Source: JAAZPT01 sp034180455 (lineage in GTDB: Bacteria; Bacillota; Clostridia; Christensenellales; Aristaeellaceae). From it: a stretch of DNA of 64,000 bases. Each line of letters starts with the position of its first letter. Position 1 is the stretch's first letter. Below are positions 26,282-33,872 of this stretch, piece after piece. Made by a program: the position numbers and the translations under genes. Location: positions 7,721 through 71,720 of the forward strand of contig JAXFOG010000017.1 in assembly GCA_034180455.1 (NCBI GenBank). The letters are read 5' to 3'. The notes under the pieces are model-generated. The model worked only from the letters and a program-made list of their open reading frames with translations, did no database searches and was not told where the DNA came from.

Positions 26282-26997
26282 TTGTTATTTTTCTTTCTTA
26301 TAAAAACACTTATAGTTGCAATGGTAATTATTATCATATACTTAAACGGTTTTATTATGCCGCTATGCATAGAAACTCCAACATTTCTGTCTACCATATG
26401 TGCAGGAAATTCTTTTATTTTATAACCATTATATGTCATCTGTATTATTATATTCATATCTGGATACATTGAATCAAAATTGTTATATTCTGCATAATAT
26501 GAGAATGCTCTTTTGTTCAAACATTGCAATCCACTTGTAGGATCTGTAATTACTGTTTTTGAAAATAAATAAATAATAGATTCAAAAAAGCGTATTACTC
26601 TGCGTTTTAAAAATCCAACATTAAAACTTTTTGATTCCTTTAAAAATCTTGAACCTAGTAAAATATCAAAATCATCATCGGCAATAGCTTGCCTTATTGC
26701 ATATAGGTTTTCAGCTTTATGTTGGCCGTCGGCATCCATTTGAATAATATAATCATAGCCATACTTTACTGCATATTTATAACCAAGCTGCAAAGCATTT
26801 CCATATCCACAATTATAGATTTGCCTTATGTACCTACAATCATATTGTTTTACTATCTCAGCAGTATTATCGGTTGAGCCATCATCAACAACCAATATAT
26901 CCTCATTCTCTTTTTTGATGGCGATAATATCTTCCAAAAACTTGCCAATGTTTTTTGCTTCATTATATGAAGGTATAACTATCAGTATTTTTTCCAT
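26278..26997 (-). CDS. GT2 glycosyltransferase, DPM1/polyprenyl-phosphate type
   Basis: 239 residues. GT-A fold with IPSYNEAKNIGKFLEDI, VVDDGSTDNTAEI, the nucleotide-metal motif MDADGQH, and GSRFLK. The closing hydrophobic segment (about 215-234) may attach to the membrane. It probably transfers a sugar from a nucleotide donor onto undecaprenyl phosphate. Its start overlaps the DUF2304 stop (TAATG) and its stop overlaps the next start (ATGA), so the three genes are translationally coupled. Confidence 0.92.
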   Translation of the reverse strand: MEKILIVIPSYNEAKNIGKFLEDIIAIKKENEDILVVDDGSTDNTAEIVKQYDCRYIRQIYNCGYGNALQLGYKYAVKYGYDYIIQMDADGQHKAENLYAIRQAIADDDFDILLGSRFLKESKSFNVGFLKRRVIRFFESIIYLFSKTVITDPTSGLQCLNKRAFSYYAEYNNFDSMYPDMNIIIQMTYNGYKIKEFPAHMVDRNVGVSMHSGIIKPFKYMIIITIATISVFIRKKNNK

Positions 26998-27353
26998 TAT
27001 GCGTCCTTGTTGTCAGTGTTTTCTATTTGATGCTTTAGAAGTGAGATCTGTTGAGCGAGCTCATTATTCTTCTTGATAAGATTTGATATTTTAATTGTAT
27101 GAGAATACGATATAAGAATTAACATTCCTGTAAAAACAGAAAATAGTAATGTAGGAGGATAGGTTAGACCAAGCCAATTTGAGAGCCTTGGTAGTATGTC
27201 TGGGAAAAATCCCAAAACAATATAAAGTATTGCAAAAAAGATCCACACAATTGATTGAGACTCTATTATAGATTTTGATTTTAACCCTTGTCTTATTGAA
27301 AATAGTATACCTAAGCCAACAAGAACAGAGATTATTGAAAGAGATACTGCCAT
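26997..27353 (-). CDS. DUF2304 membrane protein
   Basis: About 118 residues: three helices in the first 80 residues and a short C-terminal coiled coil (IKKNNELAQQISLLKHQIE). DUF2304 proteins are regularly found next to DPM1-like glycosyltransferases and are thought to help flip or position the lipid-linked sugar; that role is not proven. The ATG at 27353 is preferred (GGAG 6 nt upstream) over the TTG at 27365. First gene of the three-gene operon. Confidence 0.85.
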   Translation of the reverse strand: MAVSLSIISVLVGLGILFSIRQGLKSKSIIESQSIVWIFFAILYIVLGFFPDILPRLSNWLGLTYPPTLLFSVFTGMLILISYSHTIKISNLIKKNNELAQQISLLKHQIENTDNKDA

Positions 27354-27402
27354 AAAATGCTCCAATCACTATTTGTAATAAATCAGATAATTTATAATAA
27401 CA

Positions 27403-27431
27403 ATTATATAAAAATAAGTTATTAAATTCAA
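27403..27431 (-). promoter_or_regulatory. Sigma-A promoter of the DUF2304 operon
   Basis: Minus strand TTGAAT (27431-27426), 17 nt, TATAAT (27408-27403). Its -35 box directly abuts the -35 of the opposite promoter. Confidence 0.85.
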
Positions 27432-27460
27432 TTGAATAGGAAGCATTATTTATATATAAT
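27432..27460 (+). promoter_or_regulatory. Sigma-A promoter of the second GT2 gene
   Basis: TTGAAT (27432-27437), 17 nt, TATAAT (27455-27460). With the opposite promoter it forms the palindrome ATTCAATTGAAT, so two polymerases could not bind at once. Confidence 0.85.
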
Positions 27461-27486
27461 GTTTATTAACATATAGGAGGATATTT

Positions 27487-28500
27487 ATGAAGGTTAGCGT
27501 AATTTTATTAGTTTATAATGCTGAAAAAACAATAGAAAGGGCTGTTGAATCAGTTTTGAATCAACAGTACAGCAATATTGAAATCATTATTATGAATGAT
27601 GGATCAGAAGATAACACTCAGGCTATATGTGAAAAAATGTTGAAAAACAACCCAAATATAAAGCTTATCAATCAATCCAATAAAGGCTATACTATCACTT
27701 GTAATAACGGAATACTCAATTCAACAGGTGATTACATTATGTTTTTGGATGGTGATGATGAAATAACCCCAGATGCAATTTCCAACTTAATGGATAAAGC
27801 ATCAGATTATGATATTATATGTGGAAACTATAACGCTATAATAGATGATAAAATTTTCAAAGGGTTTGATAAACTTGACACTTGCGAAATAATTTATGGT
27901 AGCAAAGAATACAATATTTTTAAAACGGAAAGCATATTTGGATATATATGGGGGAAACTTTATAAAAAAGAATTTATAGATAAAAATAATATCAACTTCT
28001 ATACCGATAAAAAAGTTTCCTTAGAAGATAACCTTTTTAATATTGAATGTTTTAATTTTGATCCGAAATATTTATTTGTAGATACGCCAGTATATAATTA
28101 TTATAGAAACTATGCGTATACGACCTATACTAACATCAATTTCAATATGTTAAATATGAGCGTAGGGTTGTTAGAGGCTACAGCGAAAAGAAGCAACAAG
28201 CCCGATCTACTTATACCACTTATAGCAAGAGTGTTTTCGTGGTGCATGATAAAGCAAAGGGGCATAAAATATTTCAATGTATGTTGTGAGAGTTTTTTCA
28301 AATCACAAGAAATCAATGATTCCTTAAATAAATATGATGCATATAAAGAGCTAAAGCAACTTCCGTCTAAACTGCAGATAGCATTTTTTACATATTGCAT
28401 CTATGCTCTAAAAAAGAAAAGTAAATTTTTGCTATCCATATTTTTGATTTTTAGGCCAATTATGATTTCCTATTCCAGAAAAAACCTTGTAAGAGTCTGA
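27487..28500 (+). CDS. GT2 family glycosyltransferase (EpsJ/WfgS-like)
   Basis: 337 residues. GT-A domain with VSVILLVYNAEKTIERAVES, IIIMNDGSEDNT and LDGDDE as the metal-binding motif, then a less conserved acceptor domain containing EDNLFNIECF. Likely adds a sugar to a growing surface glycan on the cytoplasmic face. AGGAGG lies 6 nt before the ATG. Its 3' end overlaps the convergent flippase gene by 41 nt, so both proteins' C-termini share DNA. Confidence 0.92.
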   Translation: MKVSVILLVYNAEKTIERAVESVLNQQYSNIEIIIMNDGSEDNTQAICEKMLKNNPNIKLINQSNKGYTITCNNGILNSTGDYIMFLDGDDEITPDAISNLMDKASDYDIICGNYNAIIDDKIFKGFDKLDTCEIIYGSKEYNIFKTESIFGYIWGKLYKKEFIDKNNINFYTDKKVSLEDNLFNIECFNFDPKYLFVDTPVYNYYRNYAYTTYTNINFNMLNMSVGLLEATAKRSNKPDLLIPLIARVFSWCMIKQRGIKYFNVCCESFFKSQEINDSLNKYDAYKELKQLPSKLQIAFFTYCIYALKKKSKFLLSIFLIFRPIMISYSRKNLVRV

Positions 28501-29980
28501 TGGATTGTAATTGCTTTCTATATAATAGAAAATACATAATATTAATATATAAAGTACAAATTAATAATTTTATAATAAAATTATAAATACCAAAATCTAT
28601 GAATGTGCATAAAATATAGCAAGAGCAAGTAATTATAAAGCTTATTGCTAAATTTTTAATGCTTATTTTCATCGTGTCTCTAAATTTGCATGATAATAAT
28701 TTTTTTGTAAAAACATAGGGATAGTACCAAAATGACGTAAAGAACACGGATATAGCAGTTGCCAGAAGCACTCCGCTTAATCCTAAAAATTTTACTAAAA
28801 TTATAGATAAAATTATTTTTATCAAAGCTGTTAATATAGATATGTTTCTCATTTCGTTAAACATTCCAGCAGCATCCTTGAAAGATTCAAGGTTACTTTT
28901 TACAATTATAAAATAAAGCACGCATCCACCAGCATACAATATATTATCATTTAATATATATTCATTACCAATCCATACCATTATAAAATCTTGGCTTAAA
29001 CATATATATAATCCAACACATAGACACGCAATCCAATTATTTATAATTTGTGATTTCAAATATAAATCATTCTTATTATTTCCCCTTTCCAAGAAAGCGT
29101 GTCCCAAGCTAGCAGTAACAGCCTTAAATAAAGCTATGATTATCAAATTTATTCCCATCATAATAAACTCATAGTTTGAGTACATGCCTAATATTGATGC
29201 GCCCATAAATGCAGCTATTATGATGCTATCAGTGCTATTCAAAACAGTATCGGATAAATATATTATTAAAGAATTCTTTATTTTTGAATTTATCTCATTT
29301 GTAGGAAGCGTAGAAGGACTGTTTGAATTATTATTGAACAAGTATCTGTGTTTCTTTTTTAAATTAAAATTAACAACAATTGCTAATGCAGAAACGTATG
29401 TAAAGTAGCAGATTAAATACGCCATCATGCTCTTTAATACAAACAAAAGAATAATCTGTAATGTATAAAAGAGCACCATCAAGCCAGTCTGAATTCTCGC
29501 AACAATATGCTCTTCTTGATTAGCAATAAATACGGCATAATTTATAAAGTAAAAATTGCTTATTGTAGCACTCAATATATATATTAGATAATACGATGCA
29601 AGAATATATATGTTAACCCTTGTATCAGTCAATCTAAGTATTATTGGCATTATAGATATCATAACAGCTAATAATATTATAGATATTTTTCTATAAGTAA
29701 CTTTAAAATAATTGTATGTCTGGGTTGTTCTATATGTATCACCATTTTTCAAAGGCTCATACATATAATAGGTAAAAACAGTTCCAATACCAAACTCAAC
29801 AACTGATATTAGGGTCATAATATTATTGAAAAGGCTGTTAATTCCTAGCAATTCTTTTCCAAGCACCCTTATAAAAACAGTTTTTGAGATAAAGTTTAAA
29901 AATACAAATGCAATTTGTTTTATGAAAACAAACGACAGATTTTTACTTATATTCTTTTTGATGCTTTCTATGGTAAACAA
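28460..29980 (-). CDS. Polysaccharide flippase, Wzx/MOP superfamily
   Basis: 506 residues, about 12-14 membrane helices, typical of lipid-linked oligosaccharide flippases: FLNFISKTVFIRVLGKELLGINSLF at the N-terminus and KFLGLSGVLLATAIS near residue 400. Moves lipid-linked repeat units across the membrane. The annotated TTG at 29980 is immediately next to GGAG, which is too close; an ATA at 29971 lies 9 nt from it. The start is therefore uncertain by three codons. Has its own promoter and no downstream partner on its strand. Confidence 0.9.
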   Translation of the reverse strand: MFTIESIKKNISKNLSFVFIKQIAFVFLNFISKTVFIRVLGKELLGINSLFNNIMTLISVVEFGIGTVFTYYMYEPLKNGDTYRTTQTYNYFKVTYRKISIILLAVMISIMPIILRLTDTRVNIYILASYYLIYILSATISNFYFINYAVFIANQEEHIVARIQTGLMVLFYTLQIILLFVLKSMMAYLICYFTYVSALAIVVNFNLKKKHRYLFNNNSNSPSTLPTNEINSKIKNSLIIYLSDTVLNSTDSIIIAAFMGASILGMYSNYEFIMMGINLIIIALFKAVTASLGHAFLERGNNKNDLYLKSQIINNWIACLCVGLYICLSQDFIMVWIGNEYILNDNILYAGGCVLYFIIVKSNLESFKDAAGMFNEMRNISILTALIKIILSIILVKFLGLSGVLLATAISVFFTSFWYYPYVFTKKLLSCKFRDTMKISIKNLAISFIITCSCYILCTFIDFGIYNFIIKLLICTLYINIMYFLLYRKQLQSIRLLQGFFWNRKS

Positions 29981-30029
29981 CTCCGTTTAATTGTATTTCT
30001 ATTTAATAGGCTAGATATAGCTTCATATT

Positions 30030-30058
30030 ATTATATATTAAGCAATATTTTAGGGCAA
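30030..30058 (-). promoter_or_regulatory. Sigma-A promoter of the flippase gene
   Basis: Minus strand TTGCCC (30058-30053), 17 nt, TATAAT (30035-30030). Confidence 0.65.
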
Positions 30059-30092
30059 TAGTATCAAGTTAATAATTCAACATTACAACACA

Positions 30093-30123
30093 CACGGAGC
30101 AGTGGACAACGATAGGCTCTGTG
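30093..30123. other. GC-rich hairpin of unknown role upstream of S10 promoter
   Basis: CACGGAGC pairs with GCTCTGTG (one G-U) around a 15-nt loop, in otherwise AT-rich DNA between the flippase and S10 promoters. No T-run follows, so it is not a terminator. The 9-mer CACACACGG recurs in the S10 leader at 30344-30352. Confidence 0.5.
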
Positions 30124-30178
30124 AACTTGATTATAGTTGATTTAAATAAAAAAAATATCAAAAAATTAGAAAAAATAC

Positions 30179-30206
30179 TTGCATTTAAATTTTCATGTGA
30201 TATAAT
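30179..30206 (+). promoter_or_regulatory. Sigma-A promoter of the S10-spc operon
   Basis: TTGCAT (30179-30184), 16 nt, perfect TATAAT (30201-30206), with TGTG just before the -10. It places the transcript start near 30213. Confidence 0.85.
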
Positions 30207-30212
30207 TGAAAA

Positions 30213-30376
30213 GATGTCAGTTCAGGGATGATGCGATAAGTTGCCGAGGGCCATACGGGTAATTATCGCTGACCAGCTCGATAATCGAGCGAAAGGACAG
30301 AGGGCATGGCCGGGTGAGTTGTTTCAACCTGCGATGCAAACAGCACACACGGTAACGTGTACTAATGACCTATATT
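30213..30376 (+). ncRNA. Structured S10-operon leader RNA with pseudoknot
   Basis: GC-rich 165-nt leader between the promoter and rpsJ. Readable helices: GCGATAA (30233-30239) with TTATCGC (30263-30269); GCTCGA / TCGAGC hairpin (30276-30290); GTTG / CAAC hairpin (30318-30328); ACACG-GUAA-CGUGU with a GNRA loop (30347-30360). GGCCAT (30249-30254), inside the first loop, is complementary to ATGGCC (30306-30311), forming a pseudoknot. Probably an autoregulatory leader bound by an operon-encoded r-protein; L4 does this in enterobacteria, but the structure here is different. No U-run terminator is seen, so control may be translational. Family not recognised. Confidence 0.75.
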
Positions 30377-30393
30377 AAAGGAGGAATTTCTAA

Positions 30394-30702
30394 ATGGCCG
30401 GTTCCAAAATTCGTATTAAGCTAAAAGCTTATGAGCATACACTAGTAGATCAGGCTGCAGAGCGTATCGTTGAATCTGCAAAAAGATCAGGAGCTCGTGT
30501 ATCAGGACCGATCCCACTTCCTACAGAGAAGGAAGTAATCACTATTCTACGTGCTACGCACAAATATAAGGACAGCCGCGAGCAGTTCGAAATGCGTACA
30601 CACAAACGTCTTATTGACATTTTGAATCCTAGTCCCAAGACAGTAGACGCTATGATGAAGGTAGATTTACCTGCAGGCGTTGAAATCGAGATTAAACTCT
30701 AA
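30394..30702 (+). CDS. rpsJ: 30S ribosomal protein S10
   Basis: 102 residues, standard length. Opens the operon, AAGGAGG 9 nt before the ATG. IRIKLKAYEHTLVDQAAERIVE and HKYKDSREQFEMRTHKRLI are the family blocks. Located in the head of the 30S subunit; also acts with NusB in antitermination. Confidence 0.99.
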   Translation: MAGSKIRIKLKAYEHTLVDQAAERIVESAKRSGARVSGPIPLPTEKEVITILRATHKYKDSREQFEMRTHKRLIDILNPSPKTVDAMMKVDLPAGVEIEIKL

Positions 30703-30720
30703 CAGTCGGAGGTGTACATT

Positions 30721-31368
30721 ATGAAAAATGCTATTCTTGGTACAAAACTTGGTATGACCCAAGTATTTACCGAAAACGGCCATCTTGTACCGGTTACGGT
30801 TGTAGAGGCTGGGCCATGCACAGTAGTGCAGGTTAAGACCGCCGAGAGCGACGGCTATGAAGCTATTCAGGTTGGCTTTAAAGAATATCCTGAAAATCGC
30901 GCAAAGAAGCTTTGCACAAAACCTCTTATGGGTAAGTTTGAAAAAGTTGGCGTTAAGCCATGCAGAGTATTGCGTGAGTTCCGCCTGGATGATAATTCCA
31001 AGTACAGCGTTGGCGATGTTATCAAAGCAGACGTTTTCGCTGAAGGCGATATAGTAGATGTTACAGGCATATCAAAAGGTCATGGATTTTCTGGTACTGT
31101 AAAGCGCTGGAATCAAAGCAGAGGACCTATGGCCCACGGCTCAAAGTATCACAGAGGCGTTGGTTCATTAGGATCTAGTGCAGCACCGTCACGTGTGTTC
31201 AAAAATAAGCACATGCCAGGCCATTATGGTGTAGATCGTGTAACCATTCAAAATCTAAAAATTGTTAAGGTAGATGCTGATCGTAACTTAATTTTGGTAA
31301 AAGGTTCTCTACCGGGTGCAAATGGCTCTCTATTAATTGTAAAGAGCGCCATCAAAGCAGTTAAGTAA
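30721..31368 (+). CDS. rplC: 50S ribosomal protein L3
   Basis: 215 residues. The start at ATG 30721 (MKNAILGTKLGMTQVF) has GGAGG upstream; the earlier GTG at 30712 is too close to it. The extension near the peptidyl-transferase centre shows RGPMAHGSKYHRGVGS and HMPGHYG. One of the first proteins to bind 23S rRNA. Confidence 0.99.
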   Translation: MKNAILGTKLGMTQVFTENGHLVPVTVVEAGPCTVVQVKTAESDGYEAIQVGFKEYPENRAKKLCTKPLMGKFEKVGVKPCRVLREFRLDDNSKYSVGDVIKADVFAEGDIVDVTGISKGHGFSGTVKRWNQSRGPMAHGSKYHRGVGSLGSSAAPSRVFKNKHMPGHYGVDRVTIQNLKIVKVDADRNLILVKGSLPGANGSLLIVKSAIKAVK

Positions 31369-31382
31369 AGGAGGAAGAAACC

Positions 31383-32006
31383 ATGCCAAAGACCAAGCTA
31401 TATAATATGCAAGGCGAGGAGATCGGTGAAATAGATCTCAGCGAAGAATTGTTTGGCGCCGAGGTAAGCGTGGATGCTATGCATATTGCAGTGCGTTCAT
31501 ATCTGGCAAATCAGCGCCAGGGTACGCAGAGCGCATTGACTCGTTCTGAAGTACGCGGTGGTGGTCGTAAGATTTACAGACAAAAAGGCACGGGAAATGC
31601 TCGTCATCACGGCAATCGCGCTCCACAGTTCAGACACGGTGGCGTTGTATTTGCTCCAAAGCCTCGCGATTATGTTATAAAGATAAACAAGAAAGTTCGT
31701 AAGTTGGCTCTTAGAAGCGCTCTTACAAGCAAACTAAATGCAGGTCAGCTTATGGTAGTTGATGCTATCAAGTTGGATGCTCCAAAAACAAAGCTTATGG
31801 CTCAGGTTCTTAAGAATCTTGACGCTACAAAGAAAGTTTTGTTGGTAGTTAATAAAGAAGATAGCGATGTACGTCGTGCAGGTTCTAATATTGAATGTTT
31901 GAATTTAAATTCATCAGAGAGCCTAAGCACATACGATATACTGAATGCTTCAAAACTCTTACTTACACAAGATTCTTTGAAGAAAATTGAGGAGGTGTAT
32001 GCATAA
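31383..32006 (+). CDS. rplD: 50S ribosomal protein L4
   Basis: 207 residues. The extended exit-tunnel loop GGGRKIYRQKGTGNARHH is intact. L4 is the known translational and transcriptional regulator of the S10 operon in enterobacteria, so it is a candidate ligand for the leader RNA here. Stop overlaps the rplW start (TAATG). Confidence 0.99.
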   Translation: MPKTKLYNMQGEEIGEIDLSEELFGAEVSVDAMHIAVRSYLANQRQGTQSALTRSEVRGGGRKIYRQKGTGNARHHGNRAPQFRHGGVVFAPKPRDYVIKINKKVRKLALRSALTSKLNAGQLMVVDAIKLDAPKTKLMAQVLKNLDATKKVLLVVNKEDSDVRRAGSNIECLNLNSSESLSTYDILNASKLLLTQDSLKKIEEVYA

Positions 32007-32305
32007 TGAAAACTGCACATGATGTTGTAATACGCCCCATTCTTACAGAAAAATCTTATGATGGTATCGCTGATAAAAAATATGTTTTTGAAGTAGAAAA
32101 GACAGCTACAAAGACAGAGATCAAGAACGCTTTAAAGACAATTTTTCCAAACATTAAGATAGACAAGGTAAACACCTTGCGCACTTCAGGCAAAATCAAG
32201 CGCCAGGGCAGAACCAGTGGACGCACTCCTGAAGTAAAGAAAGCATACGTTACACTGACAAAGGATTCCAAGGCAATTGAGTTCTTTGAAGGTATGGCAG
32301 AGTAG
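32006..32305 (+). CDS. rplW: 50S ribosomal protein L23
   Basis: 99 residues at the polypeptide exit, docking site for trigger factor and SRP. VIRPILTEKSYDGIADKKYVF and the loop GKIKRQGRTSGRTPEVKKA are typical. Coupled to rplD. Confidence 0.99.
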   Translation: MKTAHDVVIRPILTEKSYDGIADKKYVFEVEKTATKTEIKNALKTIFPNIKIDKVNTLRTSGKIKRQGRTSGRTPEVKKAYVTLTKDSKAIEFFEGMAE

Positions 32306-32319
32306 GGAGGAGAGATAAT

Positions 32320-33159
32320 ATGCCAGTTCGTGTATATAAACCTACTAGTCCTGCACGCCGTTTAATGTCGGTTCTTACTTTTGAAGAGATCACCGCAAAA
32401 AAACCGCAGAAATCTTTGCTAGAACCAAAGAAGAAAAATGCAGGTCGTAATAAACAAGGTAAAATTACAGTACGTCATCAAGGTGGCGGCAACAAGGTAA
32501 AATATCGTATCATAGACTTTAAACGTAATAAGAAAGATATTCCTGCAAAGGTTGCTACAATCGAGTATGATCCAAACAGATCAGCATTTATCGCTTTACT
32601 TCAATATGTAGATGGTGAAAAACGCTATATCTTAGCTCCTTTGGGATTAAAAGTAGGCGACACAGTTATCTCAAGTGATCATGAGCATACGGACATTCAG
32701 GTTGGTAATGCTCTTCCACTTAGAAATATCCCTGTAGGTACACTTATCCACAATATCGAGCTCAAGGTTGGCCGTGGTGGTCAGATGGTAAGATCTGCAG
32801 GAAACGCAGCGCAGCTTATGGCAAAAGAGGGTAGCAAGGCTCAGGTTCGTTTGCCCTCTGGAGAGGTTCGACTTTTCCCAATGGATGCAATGGCTACAAT
32901 CGGTACCGTTGGCAACATTGATCATGAGAACGTTAGAATTGGTAAAGCAGGACGCACCCGTCACATGGGCATCAGACCTAGCGTACGTGGCGTAGCCATG
33001 AACCCGAATGATCACCCACATGGTGGTGGCGAGGGCAAGAGCCCTGTTGGTATGCCTGCACCTGTTACTCCTTGGGGTAAGGTTGCTCTTGGTCTCAAGA
33101 CACGTAAACCTAAGAAGTACAGCAATAAGTATATTATTAAGCGTGCCGGTTCACGCTAA
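32320..33159 (+). CDS. rplB: 50S ribosomal protein L2
   Basis: 279 residues. The conserved C-terminal block HPHGGGEGKSPVGMPAPVTPWG holds the essential His near the peptidyl-transferase centre. Internal RHQGGGNKVKYRIIDFKR is normal. GGAGG before the ATG. Confidence 0.99.
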   Translation: MPVRVYKPTSPARRLMSVLTFEEITAKKPQKSLLEPKKKNAGRNKQGKITVRHQGGGNKVKYRIIDFKRNKKDIPAKVATIEYDPNRSAFIALLQYVDGEKRYILAPLGLKVGDTVISSDHEHTDIQVGNALPLRNIPVGTLIHNIELKVGRGGQMVRSAGNAAQLMAKEGSKAQVRLPSGEVRLFPMDAMATIGTVGNIDHENVRIGKAGRTRHMGIRPSVRGVAMNPNDHPHGGGEGKSPVGMPAPVTPWGKVALGLKTRKPKKYSNKYIIKRAGSR

Positions 33160-33177
33160 TTAAGGAGGAGACAATAA

Positions 33178-33456
33178 ATGAGTCGTTCAGTTAAGAAAGG
33201 ACCTTTTATACAGGCAGCTCTTCTGAAAAAAGTTGAAGTAATGGATAAGTCAGGAAAGAAGAGCCCTATTAAGACTTGGTCAAGATCTTCAACTATATTC
33301 CCCGTAATGGTGGGACATACAATAGCCGTTCATGATGGCAGAAAGCATGTACCGGTATATATTACTGAAGATATGGTAGGCCATAAGTTAGGCGAATTTG
33401 CCCCAACGCGTACATTCCGCGGACACTCAGGGGATAAAAAAGCTGCTACAAAATAA
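33178..33456 (+). CDS. rpsS: 30S ribosomal protein S19
   Basis: 92 residues; SRSVKKGPFIQAALLKKVE, TWSRSSTIFPVMVGHTIAVH and GHKLGEFAPTRTFRGH are hallmarks. Binds the 30S head with S13. AAGGAGG upstream. Confidence 0.99.
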   Translation: MSRSVKKGPFIQAALLKKVEVMDKSGKKSPIKTWSRSSTIFPVMVGHTIAVHDGRKHVPVYITEDMVGHKLGEFAPTRTFRGHSGDKKAATK

Positions 33457-33470
33457 GGAGGATGTAAAAA

Positions 33471-33860
33471 ATGGCTAAAAGAATAGCTACAAAAGCCCAA
33501 AGGCATCTTGAAAACAGAGATACACGCCCAAAGGCTCACGTTAAAAACATTCGTATTGCATCCTCAAAGGTTAGAATCGTTTTAGATTTAATTAGAGGCA
33601 AAAATGCAGACGAAGCTCGCGCTATATTGAAGTTTACACCAAAAGCTGCAAGCCCTGTTGTACTAAAGCTACTAGACAGTGCAATTGCAAATGCTGTAAA
33701 CAACAATAATATGGACAGATCAAGCCTTTATGTTGCAGAGGTATATGCCAATGAAGGCCCGACACTAAAGAGATATGTTGCACGTAGTCGTGGTAGCGCA
33801 TCTCCATGGCTTAGACGCACAAGTCATATTTCAATAGTACTAGATGAAAAACAGGCATAG
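33471..33860 (+). CDS. rplV: 50S ribosomal protein L22
   Basis: 129 residues, slightly longer than usual at the N-terminus. RIASSKVRIVLDLIRGKNADEA and the tunnel hairpin YVARSRGSASPWLRRTSHI are intact; hairpin changes in this region give macrolide resistance elsewhere, none is obvious here. Confidence 0.99.
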   Translation: MAKRIATKAQRHLENRDTRPKAHVKNIRIASSKVRIVLDLIRGKNADEARAILKFTPKAASPVVLKLLDSAIANAVNNNNMDRSSLYVAEVYANEGPTLKRYVARSRGSASPWLRRTSHISIVLDEKQA

Positions 33861-33872
33861 GAGGTTTAATCA

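Noticed and set aside
30213..30376. Hammerhead-like or T-box reading of the S10 leader (GATGATG and GAAA elements)
   Set aside because: The core CUGAUGA and cleavage context are missing, and no T-box TGGN or specifier arrangement is seen.
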